Origin: Straminergon stramineum
Taxonomy: Eukaryota > Streptophyta > Bryopsida > Hypnales > Calliergonaceae
Direction: 5' to 3'
NCBI GenBank assembly: GCA_963920665.1
Contig: OY987269.1
Coordinates: 6,760,501 to 6,824,500 of the forward strand
Length of the DNA stretch: 64,000 bases
Under the pieces are notes generated by a model. That model saw only the letters and a program-made list of their open reading frames with translations, was not told the DNA's origin and did not search any database. The position numbers were made by a program, and so were the translations under genes. Below are positions 1 to 11,802 of this stretch, piece by piece (the stretch's first letter is position 1; every line of letters begins with the position of its first letter).

Positions 1-20
1 AGGAGTTAGACCTTGAATCC
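1..20 (+). repeat. Partial monomer at left edge
   Basis: The last 20 bases of a monomer, ending in the codons for Glu-Leu-Asp-Leu-Glu-Ser (codons 91-96, GAG GAG TTA type). The array continues to the left of the window. Confidence 0.95.
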
Positions 21-92
21 TTGACATCACTTACCTCATGGACTTTCCAAGGATGGAAACAACTACAACAAATTCCACCAACCATAGCCAAC
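21..92 (+). repeat. LRR module a (72 bp) of the reference unit
   Basis: A 24-codon LRR beginning LTSLTSWTF and ending PPTIAN. It is almost invariant across the 222 units. The few exceptions are the Gln17 TAA allele, a silent CTA/CTC at codon 15, Gln14Thr in units 36031 and 41215, Gln16His in unit 34303, Leu15Ile in unit 23066 and Ala23Thr in four units (25660, 26237, 27390, 42367). Confidence 0.85.
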
Positions 93-164
93 ATGACATC
101 TTTGGAATCCCTTAGTCTTCAAGGTTGCGACAAGTTGATGGGCGACCAGTCTTCATTTGAAAAT
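93..164 (+). repeat. LRR module b (72 bp) of the reference unit
   Basis: A 24-codon LRR beginning MTSLESL and ending SFEN. It is the most variable module. Codon 32 is Ser, Gly, Ala or Arg; 33 Phe or Leu; 35 Asp, Gly or Asn; 37 Asp, His, Asn or Glu; 39 Leu or Met; 41 Gly, Val or Ala; 42 Asp or Glu; 43 His or Gln; 44 Pro or Ser; 46 Phe, Tyr or Ser; 47 Glu, Gly or Val. Codons 32-37 fall in and next to the predicted beta-strand of the LRR. Confidence 0.85.
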
Positions 165-236
165 CTCAAGGCATGGAAGAGTCTCCACTTTGAAGGATGT
201 GAGGCTTTGGAGAGCGTGCCTCATGGATGGCGGAAG
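165..236 (+). repeat. LRR module c (72 bp) of the reference unit
   Basis: A 24-codon LRR beginning LKAWKSLHFEGC and ending PHGWRK or PHGWGK. It is strongly conserved apart from codon 71 (CGG Arg, GGG Gly, GCG Ala, CCG Pro), codon 64 (Glu or Asp), codon 62 (Ala or Gly) and rare changes at 56, 61 and 66. It keeps CpG-containing codons at 65-66 (AGC GTG) in nearly all units. Confidence 0.85.
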
Positions 237-308
237 TTGGCATCACTAGGGAAGCTCTACTTGAATGATTGCAAGAAATGAAAGATTGAGGATTTTGACC
301 TTGAATCC
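237..308 (+). repeat. LRR module d (72 bp) of the reference unit
   Basis: A 24-codon LRR beginning LASLGKLYL and ending ELDLES or DFDLES. It carries the two most frequent breaks: Arg87 CGA or stop TGA, and the +1 T at codon 76 in ten units. Other variable codons are 77-79 (GKL, GML, GEP, GKP, RKL, AML), 82 (Asp, Ser, Asn, Val, Thr, Glu), 83 (Asp or Ala), 86 (Lys, Glu or Gln) and 91-94. Confidence 0.85.
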
Positions 309-884
309 TTGACATCACTTACCTCATGGACTTTCCAAGGATGGAAACAACTACAATAAATTCCACCAACCATAGCCAACATGACATCTTTGGAATCCCT
401 TAGTTTTCAAGGTTGCGACAAGTTGATGGGCGACCATCCTTCATTTGAAAATCTCAAGGCATGGAAGAGTCTCCACTTTGAAGGATGTGAGGCTTTGGAG
501 AGCGTGCCTCATGGATGGGGGAAGTTGGCATCACTAGGGATGCTCTACTTGGTTGATTGCAAGGAATGAAAGATTGAGGATTTTGACCTTGAATCCTTGA
601 CATCACTTACCTCATGGACTTTCCAAGGATGGAAACAACTACAACAAATTCCACCAACCATAGCCAACATGACATCTTTGGAATCCCTGGGGTTTCAAGA
701 TTGCCACAAGTTGATGGGCGACCATCCTTCATTTGAAAATCTCAAGGCATGGAAGAGTCTCCACTTTGAAGGATGTGAGGCTTTGGAGAGCGTGCCTCAT
801 GGATGGGGGAAGTTGGCATCACTAGGGATGCTCTACTTGGTTGATTGCAAGGAATGAAAGATTGAGGATTTTGACCTTGAATCC

Positions 885-1433
885 TTGACATCACTTACCT
901 CATGGACTTTCCAAGGATGGAAACAACTACAACAAATTCCACCAACCATAGCCAACATGACATCTTTGGAATCCCTGGGGTTTCAAGATTGCCACAAGTT
1001 GATGGGCGACCATCCTTCATTTGAAAATCTCAAGGCATGGAAGAGTCTCCACTTTGAAGGATGTGAGGCTTTGGAGAGCGTGCCTCATGGATGGCGGAAG
1101 TTGGCATCACTAGGGAAGCTCTACTTGGATGATTGCAAGAAACGAAAGATTGAGGATTTTGACCTTGAATCCTTGACATCACTTACCTCATGGACTTTCC
1201 AAGGATGGAAACAACTACAACAAATTCCACCAACCATAGCCAACATGACATCTTTGGAATCCCTGGGGTTTCAAGATTGCGAAAAGTTGATGGGCGACCA
1301 TCCTTCATTTGAAAATCTCAAGGCATGGAAGAGTCTCCACTTTGAAGGATGTGAGGCTTTGGAGAGCGTGCCTCATGGATGGCGGAAGTTGGCATCACTA
1401 GGGAAGCTCTACTTGAGTGACTGCAAGAAATGA
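885..1433 (+). pseudogene. Open LRR segment, 2 units
   Basis: Two monomers joined by CGA at codon 87, ending at TGA. The second unit has Glu37 (QDCEKL), which I saw nowhere else in the window. No ATG opens the segment; it starts inside an LRR. Confidence 0.5.
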
Positions 1434-1748
1434 AAGATTGAGGATTTTGACCTTGAATCCTTGACATCACTTACCTCATGGACTTTCCAAGGATGGAAAC
1501 AACTACAATAAATTCCACCAACCATAGCCAACATGACATCTTTGGAATCCCTGGGGTTTCAAGATTGCGACAAGTTGATGGGCGACCATCCTTCATTTGA
1601 AAATCTCAAGGCATGGAAGAGTCTCCACATTGAAGGATGTGAGGCTTTGGAGAGCGTGCCTCATGGATGGGGGAAGTTGGCATCACTAGGGATGCTCTAC
1701 TTGGATGATTGCAAGGAATGAAAGATTGAGGAGTTAGACCTTGAATCC

Positions 1749-2873
1749 TTGACATCACTTACCTCATGGACTTTCCAAGGATGGAAACAACTACAACAAA
1801 TTCCACCAACCATAGCCAACATGACATCTTTGGAATCCCTTAGTTTTCAAGATTGCCACAAGTTGATGGGCGACCATCCTTCATTTGAAAATCTCAAGGC
1901 ATGGAAGAGTCTCCACTTTGAAGGATGTGAGGCTTTGGAGAGCGTGCCTCATGGATGGCGGAAGTTGGCATCACTAGGGAAGCTCTACTTGGATGATTGC
2001 AAGAAACGAAAGATTGAGGAGTTAGACCTTGAATCCTTGACATCACTTACCTCATGGACTTTCCAAGGATGGAAACAACTACAACAAATTCCACCAACCA
2101 TAGCCAACATGACATCTTTGGAATCCCTGGGGTTTCAAGATTGCGACAAGTTGATGGGCGACCATCCTTCATTTGAAAATCTCAAGGCATGGAAGAGTCT
2201 CCACTTTGAAGGATGTGAGGCTTTGGAGAGCGTGCCTCATGGATGGCGGAAGTTGGCATCACTAGGGAAGCTCTACTTGGATGATTGCAAAAAACGAAAG
2301 ATTGAGGATTTTGACCTTGAATCCTTGACATCACTTACCTCATGGACTTTCCAAGGATGGAAACAACTACAACAAATTCCACCAACCATAGCCAACATGA
2401 CATCTTTGGAATCCCTGGGGTTTCAAGATTGCGACAAGTTGATGGGCGACCATCCTTCATTTGAAAATCTCAAGGCATGGAAGAGTCTCCACTTTGAAGG
2501 ATGTGAGGCTTTGGAGAGCGTGCCTCATGGATGGCGGAAGTTGGCATCACTAGGGAAGCTCTACTTGGATGATTGCAAGAAACGAAAGATTGAGGAGTTA
2601 GACCTTGAATCCTTGACATCACTTACCTCATGGACTTTCCAAGGATGGAAACAACTACAACAAATTCCACCAACCATAGCCAACATGACATCTTTGGAAT
2701 CCCTGGGGTTTCAAGATTGCGACAAGTTGATGGGCGACCATCCTTCATTTGAAAATCTCAAGGCATGGAAGAGTCTCCACTTTGAAGGATGTGAGGCTTT
2801 GGAGAGCGTGCCTCATGGATGGCGGAAGTTGGCATCACTAGGGAAGCTCTACTTGAGTGATTGCAAGAAATGA
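1749..2873 (+). pseudogene. Open LRR segment, 4 units
   Basis: Four monomers (16 LRRs less the last ten residues) open from codon 1 to TGA at 2871. LRR b types run Ser-His, Gly-Asp, Gly-Asp, Gly-Asp; all have Arg71. It is flanked by TAA units on both sides. The same arrangement recurs at 9238-10362, which implies a shared duplication. Confidence 0.5.
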
Positions 2874-3476
2874 AAGATTGAGGATTTTGACCTTGAATCC
2901 TTGACATCACTTACCTCATGGACTTTCCAAGGATGGAAACAACTACAATAAATTCCACCAACCATAGCCAACATGACATCTTTGGAATCCCTTAGTCTTC
3001 AAGGTTGCGACAAGTTGATGGGCGACCATTCTTCATTTGAAAATCTCAAGGCATGGAAGAGTCTCCACTTTGAAGGATGTGAGGCTTTGGAGAGCGTGCC
3101 TCATGGATGGGGGAAGTTGGCATCACTAGGGAAGCTCTACTTGAATGATTGCAAGAAATGAAAGATTGAGGATTTTGACCTTGAATCCTTGACATCACTT
3201 ACCTCATGGACTTTCCAAGGATGGAAACAACTACAATAAATTCCACCAACCATAGCCAACATGACATCTTTGGAATCCCTGGGGTTTCAAGATTGCGACA
3301 AGTTGATGGGCGACCATCCTTCATTTGAAAATCTCAAGGCATGGAAGAGTCTCCACTTTGAAGGATGTGAGGCTTTGGAGAGCGTGCCTCATGGATGGCG
3401 GAAGTTGGCATCACTAGGGATGCTCTACTTGGATGATTGCAAGAAATGAAAGATTGAGGATTTAGACCTTGAATCC

Positions 3477-3765
3477 TTGACATCACTTACCTCATGGACT
3501 TTCCAAGGATGGAAACAACTACAACAAATTCCACCAACCATAGCCAACATGACATCTTTGGAATCCCTGGGGTTTCAAGATTGCGACAAGTTGATGGGCG
3601 ACCATCCTTCATTTGAAAATCTCAAGGCATGGAAGAGTCTCCACTTTGAAGGGTGTGAGGCTTTGGAGAGCGTGCCTCATGGATGGGGGAATTTGGCATC
3701 ACTTAGGGAAGCTCTACTTGGATGATTGCAAGAAATGAAAGATTGAGGAGTTAGACCTTGAATCC
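3477..3765 (+). repeat. 289-bp frameshift unit 1 of 10
   Basis: Extra T in codon 76 (3703-3704, CACTTAGG instead of CACTAGG) with Lys72Asn. The frame ends after REALLG at 3725. Confidence 0.9.
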
Positions 3766-4314
3766 TTGACATCACTTACCTCATGGACTTTCCAAGGATG
3801 GAAACAACTACAACAAATTCCACCAACCATAGCCAACATGACATCTTTGGAATCCCTGGGGTTTCAAGATTGCGACAAGTTGATGGGCGACCATCCTTCA
3901 TTTGAAAATCTCAAGGCATGGAAGAGTCTCCACTTTGAAGGATGTGAGGCTTTGGAGAGCGTGCCTCATGGATGGCGGAAGTTGGCATCACTAGGGAAGC
4001 TCTACTTGGATGATTGCAAGAAACGAAAGATTGAGGAGTTAGACCTTGAATCCTTGACATCACTTACCTCATGGACTTTCCAAGGATGGAAACAACTACA
4101 ACAAATTCCACCAACCATAGCCAACATGACATCTTTGGAATCCCTTAGTTTTCAAGGTTGCCACAAGTTGATGGGCGACCATCCTTCATTTGAAAATCTC
4201 AAGGCATGGAAGAGTCTCCACTTTGAAGGATGTGAGGCTTTGGAGAGCGTGCCTCATGGATGGGGGAAGTTGGCATCACTAGGGAAGCTCTACTTGAGTG
4301 ATTGCAAGAAATGA
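3766..4314 (+). pseudogene. Open LRR segment, 2 units
   Basis: Two monomers immediately downstream of the first frameshifted unit (3477). The second carries the FQGCH form of LRR b and ends SDCKK-TGA. Confidence 0.5.
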
Positions 4315-4629
4315 AAGATTGAGGATTTTGACCTTGAATCCTTGACATCACTTACCTCATGGACTTTCCAAGGATGGAAACAACTACAATAAATTCCACC
4401 AACCATAGCCAACATGACATCTTTGGAATCCCTGGGGTTTCAAGATTGCGACAAGTTGATGGGCGACCATCCTTCATTTGAAAATCTCAAGGCATGGAAG
4501 AGTCTCCACTTTGAAGGATGTGAGGCTTTGGAGAGCGTGCCTCATGGATGGGGGAAGTTGGCATCACTAGGGATGCTCTACTTGGATGATTGCAAGGAAT
4601 GAAAGATTGAGGAGTTAGACCTTGAATCC

Positions 4630-5754
4630 TTGACATCACTTACCTCATGGACTTTCCAAGGATGGAAACAACTACAACAAATTCCACCAACCATAGCCAA
4701 CATGACATCTTTGGAATCCCTTAGTTTTCAAGATTGCCACAAGTTGATGGGCGACCATCCTTCATTTGAAAATCTCAAGGCATGGAAGAGTCTCCACTTT
4801 GAAGGATGTGAGGCTTTGGAGAGCGTGCCTCATGGATGGCGGAAGTTGGCATCACTAGGGAAGCTCTACTTGGATGATTGCAAGAAACGAAAGATTGAGG
4901 AGTTAGACCTTGAATCCTTGACATCACTTACCTCATGGACTTTCCAAGGATGGAAACAACTACAACAAATTCCACCAACCATAGCCAACATGACATCTTT
5001 GGAATCCCTGGGGTTTCAAGATTGCGACAAGTTGATGGGCGACCATCCTTCATTTGAAAATCTCAAGGCATGGAAGAGTCTCCACTTTGAAGGATGTGAG
5101 GCTTTGGAGAGCGTGCCTCATGGATGGCGGAAGTTGGCATCACTAGGGAAGCTCTACTTGGATGATTGCAAGAAACGAAAGATTGAGGATTTAGACCTTG
5201 AATCCTTGACATCACTTACCTCATGGACTTTCCAAGGATGGAAACAACTACAACAAATTCCACCAACCATAGCCAACATGACATCTTTGGAATCCCTGGG
5301 GTTTCAAGATTGCGACAAGTTGATGGGCGACCATCCTTCATTTGAAAATCTCAAGGCATGGAAGAGTCTCCACTTTGAAGGATGTGAGGCTTTGGAGAGC
5401 GTGCCTCATGGATGGCGGAAGTTGGCATCACTAGGGAAGCTCTACTTGGATGATTGCAAGAAACGAAAGATTGAGGAGTTAGACCTTGAATCCTTGACAT
5501 CACTTACCTCATGGACTTTCCAAGGATGGAAACAACTACAACAAATTCCACCAACCATAGCCAACATGACATCTTTGGAATCCCTTAGTTTTCAAGGTTG
5601 CGACAAGTTGATGGGCGACCATCCTTCATCTGAAAATCTCAAGGCATGGAAGAGTCTCCACTTTGAAGGATGTGAGGCTTTGGAGAGCGTGCCTCATGGA
5701 TGGGGGAAGTTGGCATCACTAGGGATGCTCTACTTGGTTGATTGCAAGGAATGA
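4630..5754 (+). pseudogene. Open LRR segment, 4 units
   Basis: Four monomers joined by three CGA codons. The last unit has Phe46Ser (TCT), unique in the window as far as I can see, and ends LVDCKE-TGA. Preceded by a TAA unit at 4342. Confidence 0.5.
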
Positions 5755-6357
5755 AAGATTGAGGATTTTGACCTTGAATCCTTGACATCACTTACCTCAT
5801 GGACTTTCCAAGGATGGAAACAACTACAACAAATTCCACCAACCATAGCCAACATGACATCTTTGGAATCCCTTAGTTTTCAAGATTGCCACAAGTTGAT
5901 GGGCGACCATCCTTCATTTGAAAATCTCAAGGCATGGAAGAGTCTCCACTTTGAAGGATGTGAGGCTTTGGAGAGCGTGCCTCATGGATGGCGGAAGTTG
6001 GCATCACTAGGGAAGCTCTACTGGGATGATTGCAAGGAGTGAAAGATTGAGGAGTTAGACCTTGAATCCTTGACATCACTTACCTCATGGACTTTCCAAG
6101 GATGGAAACAACTACAACAAATTCCACCAACCATAGCCAACATGACATCTTTGGAATCCCTTAGTTTTCAAGATTGCCACAAGTTGATGGGCGACCATCC
6201 TTCATTTGAAAATCTCAAGGCATGGAAGAGTCTCCACTTTGAAGGATGTGAGGCTTTGGAGAGCGTGCCTCATGGATGGCGGAAGTTGGCATCACTAGGG
6301 AAGCTCTACTTGAGTGATTGCAAGAAATGAAAGATTGAGGATTTTGACCTTGAATCC

Positions 6358-7194
6358 TTGACATCACTTACCTCATGGACTTTCCAAGGATGGAAACAAC
6401 TCCAACAAATTCCACCAACCATAGCCAACATGACATCTTTGGAATCCCTGGCGTTTCAAGATTGCCACAAGTTGATGGGCGACCATCCTTCATTTGAAAA
6501 TCTCAAGGCATGGAAGAGTCTCCACTTTGAAGGATGTGAGGCTTTGGAGAGCGTGCCTCATGGATGGCGGAAGTTGGCATCACTAGGGAAGCTCTACTTG
6601 GATGATTGCAAGAAACGAAAGATTGAGGAGTTAGACCTTGAATCCTTGACATCACTTACCTCATGGACTTTCCAAGGATGGAAACAACTACAACAAATTC
6701 CACCAACCATAGCCAACATGACATCTTTGGAATCCCTGGGGTTTCAAGATTGCGACAAGTTGATGGGCGACCATCCTTCATTTGAAAATCTCAAGGCATG
6801 GAAGAGTCTCCACTTTGAAGGATGTGAGGCTTTGGAGAGCGTGCCTCATGGATGGCGGAAGTTGGCATCACTAGGGAAGCTCTACTTGGATGATTGCAAG
6901 AAACGAAAGATTGAGGAGTTAGACCTTGAATCCTTGACATCACTTACCTCATGGACTTTCCAAGGATGGAAACAACTACAACAAATTCCACCAACCATAG
7001 CCAACATGACATCTTTGGAATCCCTGGGGTTTCAAGATTGCGACAAGTTGATGGGCGACCATCCTTCATTTGAAAATCTCAAGGCATGGAAGAGTCTCCA
7101 TTTTGAAGGATGTGAGGCTTTGGAGAGCGTGCCTCATGGATGGGGGAAGTTGGCATCACTAGGGAAGCTCTACTTGAGTGATTGCAAGAAATGA
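6358..7194 (+). pseudogene. Open LRR segment, 3 units
   Basis: Three monomers with LRR b types Ala-His, Gly-Asp, Gly-Asp; codon 15 of the first is the silent CTC. It forms the first three units of a five-unit (1440-bp) higher-order repeat that restarts at 7798. Confidence 0.5.
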
Positions 7195-7797
7195 AAGATT
7201 GAGGATTTTGACCTTGAATCCTTGACATCACTTACCTCATGGACTTTCCAAGGATGGAAACAACTACAACAAATTCCACCAACCATAGCCAACATGACAT
7301 CTTTGGAATCCCTGGCGTTTCAAGATTGCCACAAGTTGATGGGCGACCATCCTTCATTTGAAAATCTCAAGGCATGGAAGAGTCTCCACTTTGAAGGATG
7401 TGAGGCTTTGGAGAGCGTGCCTCATGGATGGCGGAAGTTGGCATCACTAGGGAAGCTCTACTTGAGTGATTGCAAGAAATGAAAGATTGAGGATTTTGAC
7501 CTTGAATCCTTGACATCACTTACCTCATGGACTTTCCAAGGATGGAAACAACTACAATAAATTCCACCAACCATAGCCAACATGACATCTTTGGAATCCC
7601 TGGGGTTTCAAGATTGCGACAAGTTGATGGGCGACCATCCTTCATTTGAAAATCTCAAGGCATGGAAGAGTCTCCACTTTGAAGGATGTGAGGCTTTGGA
7701 GAGCGTGCCTCATGGATGGGGGAAGTTGGCATCACTAGGGATGCTCTACTTGGATGATTGCAAGGAATGAAAGATTGAGGAGTTAGACCTTGAATCC

Positions 7798-8346
7798 TTG
7801 ACATCACTTACCTCATGGACTTTCCAAGGATGGAAACAACTACAACAAATTCCACCAACCATAGCCAACATGACATCTTTGGAATCCCTGGCGTTTCAAG
7901 ATTGCCACAAGTTGATGGGCGACCATCCTTCATTTGAAAATCTCAAGGCATGGAAGAGTCTCCACTTTGAAGGATGTGAGGCTTTGGAGAGCGTGCCTCA
8001 TGGATGGCGGAAGTTGGCATCACTAGGGAAGCTCTACTTGGATGATTGCAAGAAACGAAAGATTGAGGAGTTAGACCTTGAATCCTTGACATCACTTACC
8101 TCATGGACTTTCCAAGGATGGAAACAACTACAACAAATTCCACCAACCATAGCCAACATGACATCTTTGGAATCCCTGGGGTTTCAAGATTGCGACAAGT
8201 TGATGGGCGACCATCCTTCATTTGAAAATCTCAAGGCATGGAAGAGTCTCCACTTTGAAGGATGTGAGGCTTTGGAGAGCGTGCCTCATGGATGGCGGAA
8301 GTTGGCATCACTAGGGAAGCTCTACTTGGATGATTGCAAGAAATGA
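7798..8346 (+). pseudogene. Open LRR segment, 2 units
   Basis: Corresponds to the first two units of 6358-7194 one higher-order repeat later, but here the second unit has TGA (8344-8346) where its counterpart at 6904-6906 keeps CGA. The stop state therefore differs between otherwise matching copies. Confidence 0.5.
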
Positions 8347-9237
8347 AAGATTGAGGAGTTAGACCTTGAATCCTTGACATCACTTACCTCATGGACTTTC
8401 CAAGGATGGAAACAACTACAACAAATTCCACCAACCATAGCCAACATGACATCTTTGGAATCCCTGGGGTTTCAAGATTGCCACAAGTTGATGGGCGACC
8501 ATCCTTCATTTGAAAATCTCAAGGCATGGAAGAGTCTCCATTTTGAAGGATGTGAGGCTTTGGAGAGCGTGCCTCATGGATGGGGGAAGTTGGCATCACT
8601 AGGGAAGCTCTACTTGAGTGATTGCAAGAAATGAAAGATTGAGGATTTTGACCTTGAATCCTTGACATCACTTACCTCATGGACTTTCCAAGGATGGAAA
8701 CAACTACAACAAATTCCACCAACCATAGCCAACATGACATCTTTGGAATCCCTGGCGTTTCAAGATTGCCACAAGTTGATGGGCGACCATCCTTCATTTG
8801 AAAATCTCAAGGCATGGAAGAGTCTCCACTTTGAAGGATGTGAGGCTTTGGAGAGCGTGCCTCATGGATGGCGGAAGTTGGCATCACTAGGGAAGCTCTA
8901 CTTGAGTGATTGCAAGAAATGAAAGATTGAGGATTTTGACCTTGAATCCTTGACATCACTTACCTCATGGACTTTCCAAGGATGGAAACAACTACAATAA
9001 ATTCCACCAACCATAGCCAACATGACATCTTTGGAATCCCTGGGGTTTCAAGATTGCGACAAGTTGATGGGCGACCATCCTTCATTTGAAAATCTCAAGG
9101 CATGGAAGAGTCTCCACTTTGAAGGATGTGAGGCTTTGGAGAGCGTGCCTCATGGATGGGGGAAGTTGGCATCACTAGGGATGCTCTACTTGGATGATTG
9201 CAAGGAATGAAAGATTGAGGAGTTAGACCTTGAATCC

Positions 9238-10362
9238 TTGACATCACTTACCTCATGGACTTTCCAAGGATGGAAACAACTACAACAAATTCCACCAACC
9301 ATAGCCAACATGACATCTTTGGAATCCCTTAGTTTTCAAGATTGCCACAAGTTGATGGGCGACCATCCTTCATTTGAAAATCTCAAGGCATGGAAGAGTC
9401 TCCACTTTGAAGGATGTGAGGCTTTGGAGAGCGTGCCTCATGGATGGCGGAAGTTGGCATCACTAGGGAAGCTCTACTTGGATGATTGCAAGAAACGAAA
9501 GATTGAGGAGTTAGACCTTGAATCCTTGACATCACTTACCTCATGGACTTTCCAAGGATGGAAACAACTACAACAAATTCCACCAACCATAGCCAACATG
9601 ACATCTTTGGAATCCCTGGGGTTTCAAGATTGCGACAAGTTGATGGGCGACCATCCTTCATTTGAAAATCTCAAGGCATGGAAGAGTCTCCACTTTGAAG
9701 GATGTGAGGCTTTGGAGAGCGTGCCTCATGGATGGCGGAAGTTGGCATCACTAGGGAAGCTCTACTTGGATGATTGCAAGAAACGAAAGATTGAGGAGTT
9801 AGACCTTGAATCCTTGACATCACTTACCTCATGGACTTTCCAAGGATGGAAACAACTACAACAAATTCCACCAACCATAGCCAACATGACATCTTTGGAA
9901 TCCCTGGGGTTTCAAGATTGCGACAAGTTGATGGGCGACCATCCTTCATTTGAAAATCTCAAGGCATGGAAGAGTCTCCACTTTGAAGGATGTGAGGCTT
10001 TGGAGAGCGTGCCTCATGGATGGCGGAAGTTGGCATCACTAGGGAAGCTCTACTTGGATGATTGCAAGAAACGAAAGATTGAGGAGTTAGACCTTGAATC
10101 CTTGACATCACTTACCTCATGGACTTTCCAAGGATGGAAACAACTACAACAAATTCCACCAACCATAGCCAACATGACATCTTTGGAATCCCTGGGGTTT
10201 CAAGATTGCGACAAGTTGATGGGCGACCATCCTTCATTTGAAAATCTCAAGGCATGGAAGAGTCTCCACTTTGAAGGATGTGAGGCTTTGGAGAGCGTGC
10301 CTCATGGATGGCGGAAGTTGGCATCACTAGGGAAGCTCTACTTGAGTGATTGCAAGAAATGA
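9238..10362 (+). pseudogene. Open LRR segment, 4 units
   Basis: Four monomers with LRR b types Ser-His then three Gly-Asp, all Arg71, ending SDCKK-TGA. It matches 1749-2873 unit for unit, displaced by 7489 bp (26 units plus one frameshift base). Confidence 0.5.
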
Positions 10363-11253
10363 AAGATTGAGGATTTTGACCTTGAATCCTTGACATCACT
10401 TACCTCATGGACTTTCCAAGGATGGAAACAACTACAATAAATTCCACCAACCATAGCCAACATGACATCTTTGGAATCCCTTAGTCTTCAAGGTTGCGAC
10501 AAGTTGATGGGCGACCATTCTTCATTTGAAAATCTCAAGGCATGGAAGAGTCTCCACTTTGAAGGATGTGAGGCTTTGGAGAGCGTGCCTCATGGATGGG
10601 GGAAGTTGGCATCACTAGGGAAGCTCTACTTGAATGATTGCAAGAAATGAAAGATTGAGGATTTTGACCTTGAATCCTTGACATCACTTACCTCATGGAC
10701 TTTCCAAGGATGGAAACAACTACAATAAATTCCACCAACCATAGCCAACATGACATCTTTGGAATCCCTTAGTTTTCAAGGTTGCCACAAGTTGATGGGC
10801 GACCATCCTTCATTTGAAAATCTCAAGGCATGGAAGAGTCTCCACTTTGAAGGATGTGAGGCTTTGGAGAGCGTGCCTCATGGATGGCGGAAGTTGGCAT
10901 CACTAGGGAAGCTCTACTTGAGTGATTGCAAGAAATGAAAGATTGAGGATTTAGACCTTGAATCCTTGACATCACTTACCTCATGGACTTTCCAAGGATG
11001 GAAACAACTACAACAAATTCCACCAACCATAGCCAACATGACATCTTTGGAATCCCTGGGGTTTCAAGATTGCCACAAGTTGATGGGCGACCATCCTTCA
11101 TTTGAAAATCTCAAGGCATGGAAGAGTCTCCACTTTGAAGGATGTGAGGCTTTGGAGAGCGTGCCTCATGGATGGGGGAAGTTGGCATCACTAGGGATGC
11201 TCTACTTGGATGATTGCAAGGAATGAAAGATTGAGGAGTTAGACCTTGAATCC

Positions 11254-11802
11254 TTGACATCACTTACCTCATGGACTTTCCAAGGATGGAAACAACTACA
11301 ACAAATTCCACCAACCATAGCCAACATGACATCTTTGGAATCCCTTAGTTTTCAAGATTGCCACAAGTTGATGGGCGACCATCCTTCATTTGAAAATCTC
11401 AAGGCATGGAAGAGTCTCCACTTTGAAGGATGTGAGGCTTTGGAGAGCGTGCCTCATGGATGGCGGAAGTTGGCATCACTAGGGAAGCTCTACTTGGATG
11501 ATTGCAAGAAACGAAAGATTGAGGAGTTAGACCTTGAATCCTTGACATCACTTACCTCATGGACTTTCCAAGGATGGAAACAACTACAACAAATTCCACC
11601 AACCATAGCCAACATGACATCTTTGGAATCCCTGGGGTTTCAAGATTGCGACAAGTTGATGGGCGACCATCCTTCATTTGAAAATCTCAAGGCATGGAAG
11701 AGTCTCCACTTTGAAGGATGTGAGGCTTTGGAGAGCGTGCCTCATGGATGGGGGAAGTTGGCATCACTAGGGAAGCTCTACTGGGATGATTGCAAGGAGT
11801 GA
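11254..11802 (+). pseudogene. Open LRR segment, 2 units
   Basis: Two monomers; the second has Trp81 (LYWDDCKE) before TGA. The unit at 12406 has the same ending, marking a 3-unit duplication. Confidence 0.5.

Larger units (their letters stand above)
21..308 (+). repeat. Reference monomer (first complete unit)
   Basis: This unit defines the numbering used here: codon 1 is TTG at 21 and codon 96 is TCC at 306-308. It contains LRR a (codons 1-24), b (25-48), c (49-72) and d (73-96). Codon 17 is CAA and codon 87 (279-281) is TGA, so it is open for 86 codons from the TTG. It has the SLQGCD/DQSS version of LRR b, found again in units 16728 and 28830. The only ATG codons in frame are codons 25 and 40. 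The TTG at codon 1 is ordinary Leu of an LRR and not a start codon. Confidence 0.9.
6358..9237 (+). repeat. 5-unit higher-order repeat, two copies (1440 bp each)
   Basis: 6358-7797 and 7798-9237 share the order Ala-His, Gly-Asp, Gly with silent CAT56 and Ser82, Ala-His with Ser82, then a TAA17 unit. They differ at codon 87 of the second unit (CGA versus TGA) and at codon 37 of the third. Confidence 0.8.

Noticed and set aside
279..287. Programmed stop readthrough at TGA
   Set aside because: The context AAA TGA AAG lacks the CTA or CARYYA type downstream motifs associated with leaky stops, and no stem-loop was evident.
199..339. Possible 141-bp intron in each unit: GTGAGG donor at codon 60 and a TTCCAAG acceptor at codon 10-11 of the next unit, which would remove the codon-87 stop
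   Set aside because: The signals look plausible (a CTTAC branch-like site lies upstream of the acceptor), but joining T198 to G340 A341 makes a TGA in frame. TAA at codon 17 would also remain in 27 units. Without cDNA this cannot be supported.
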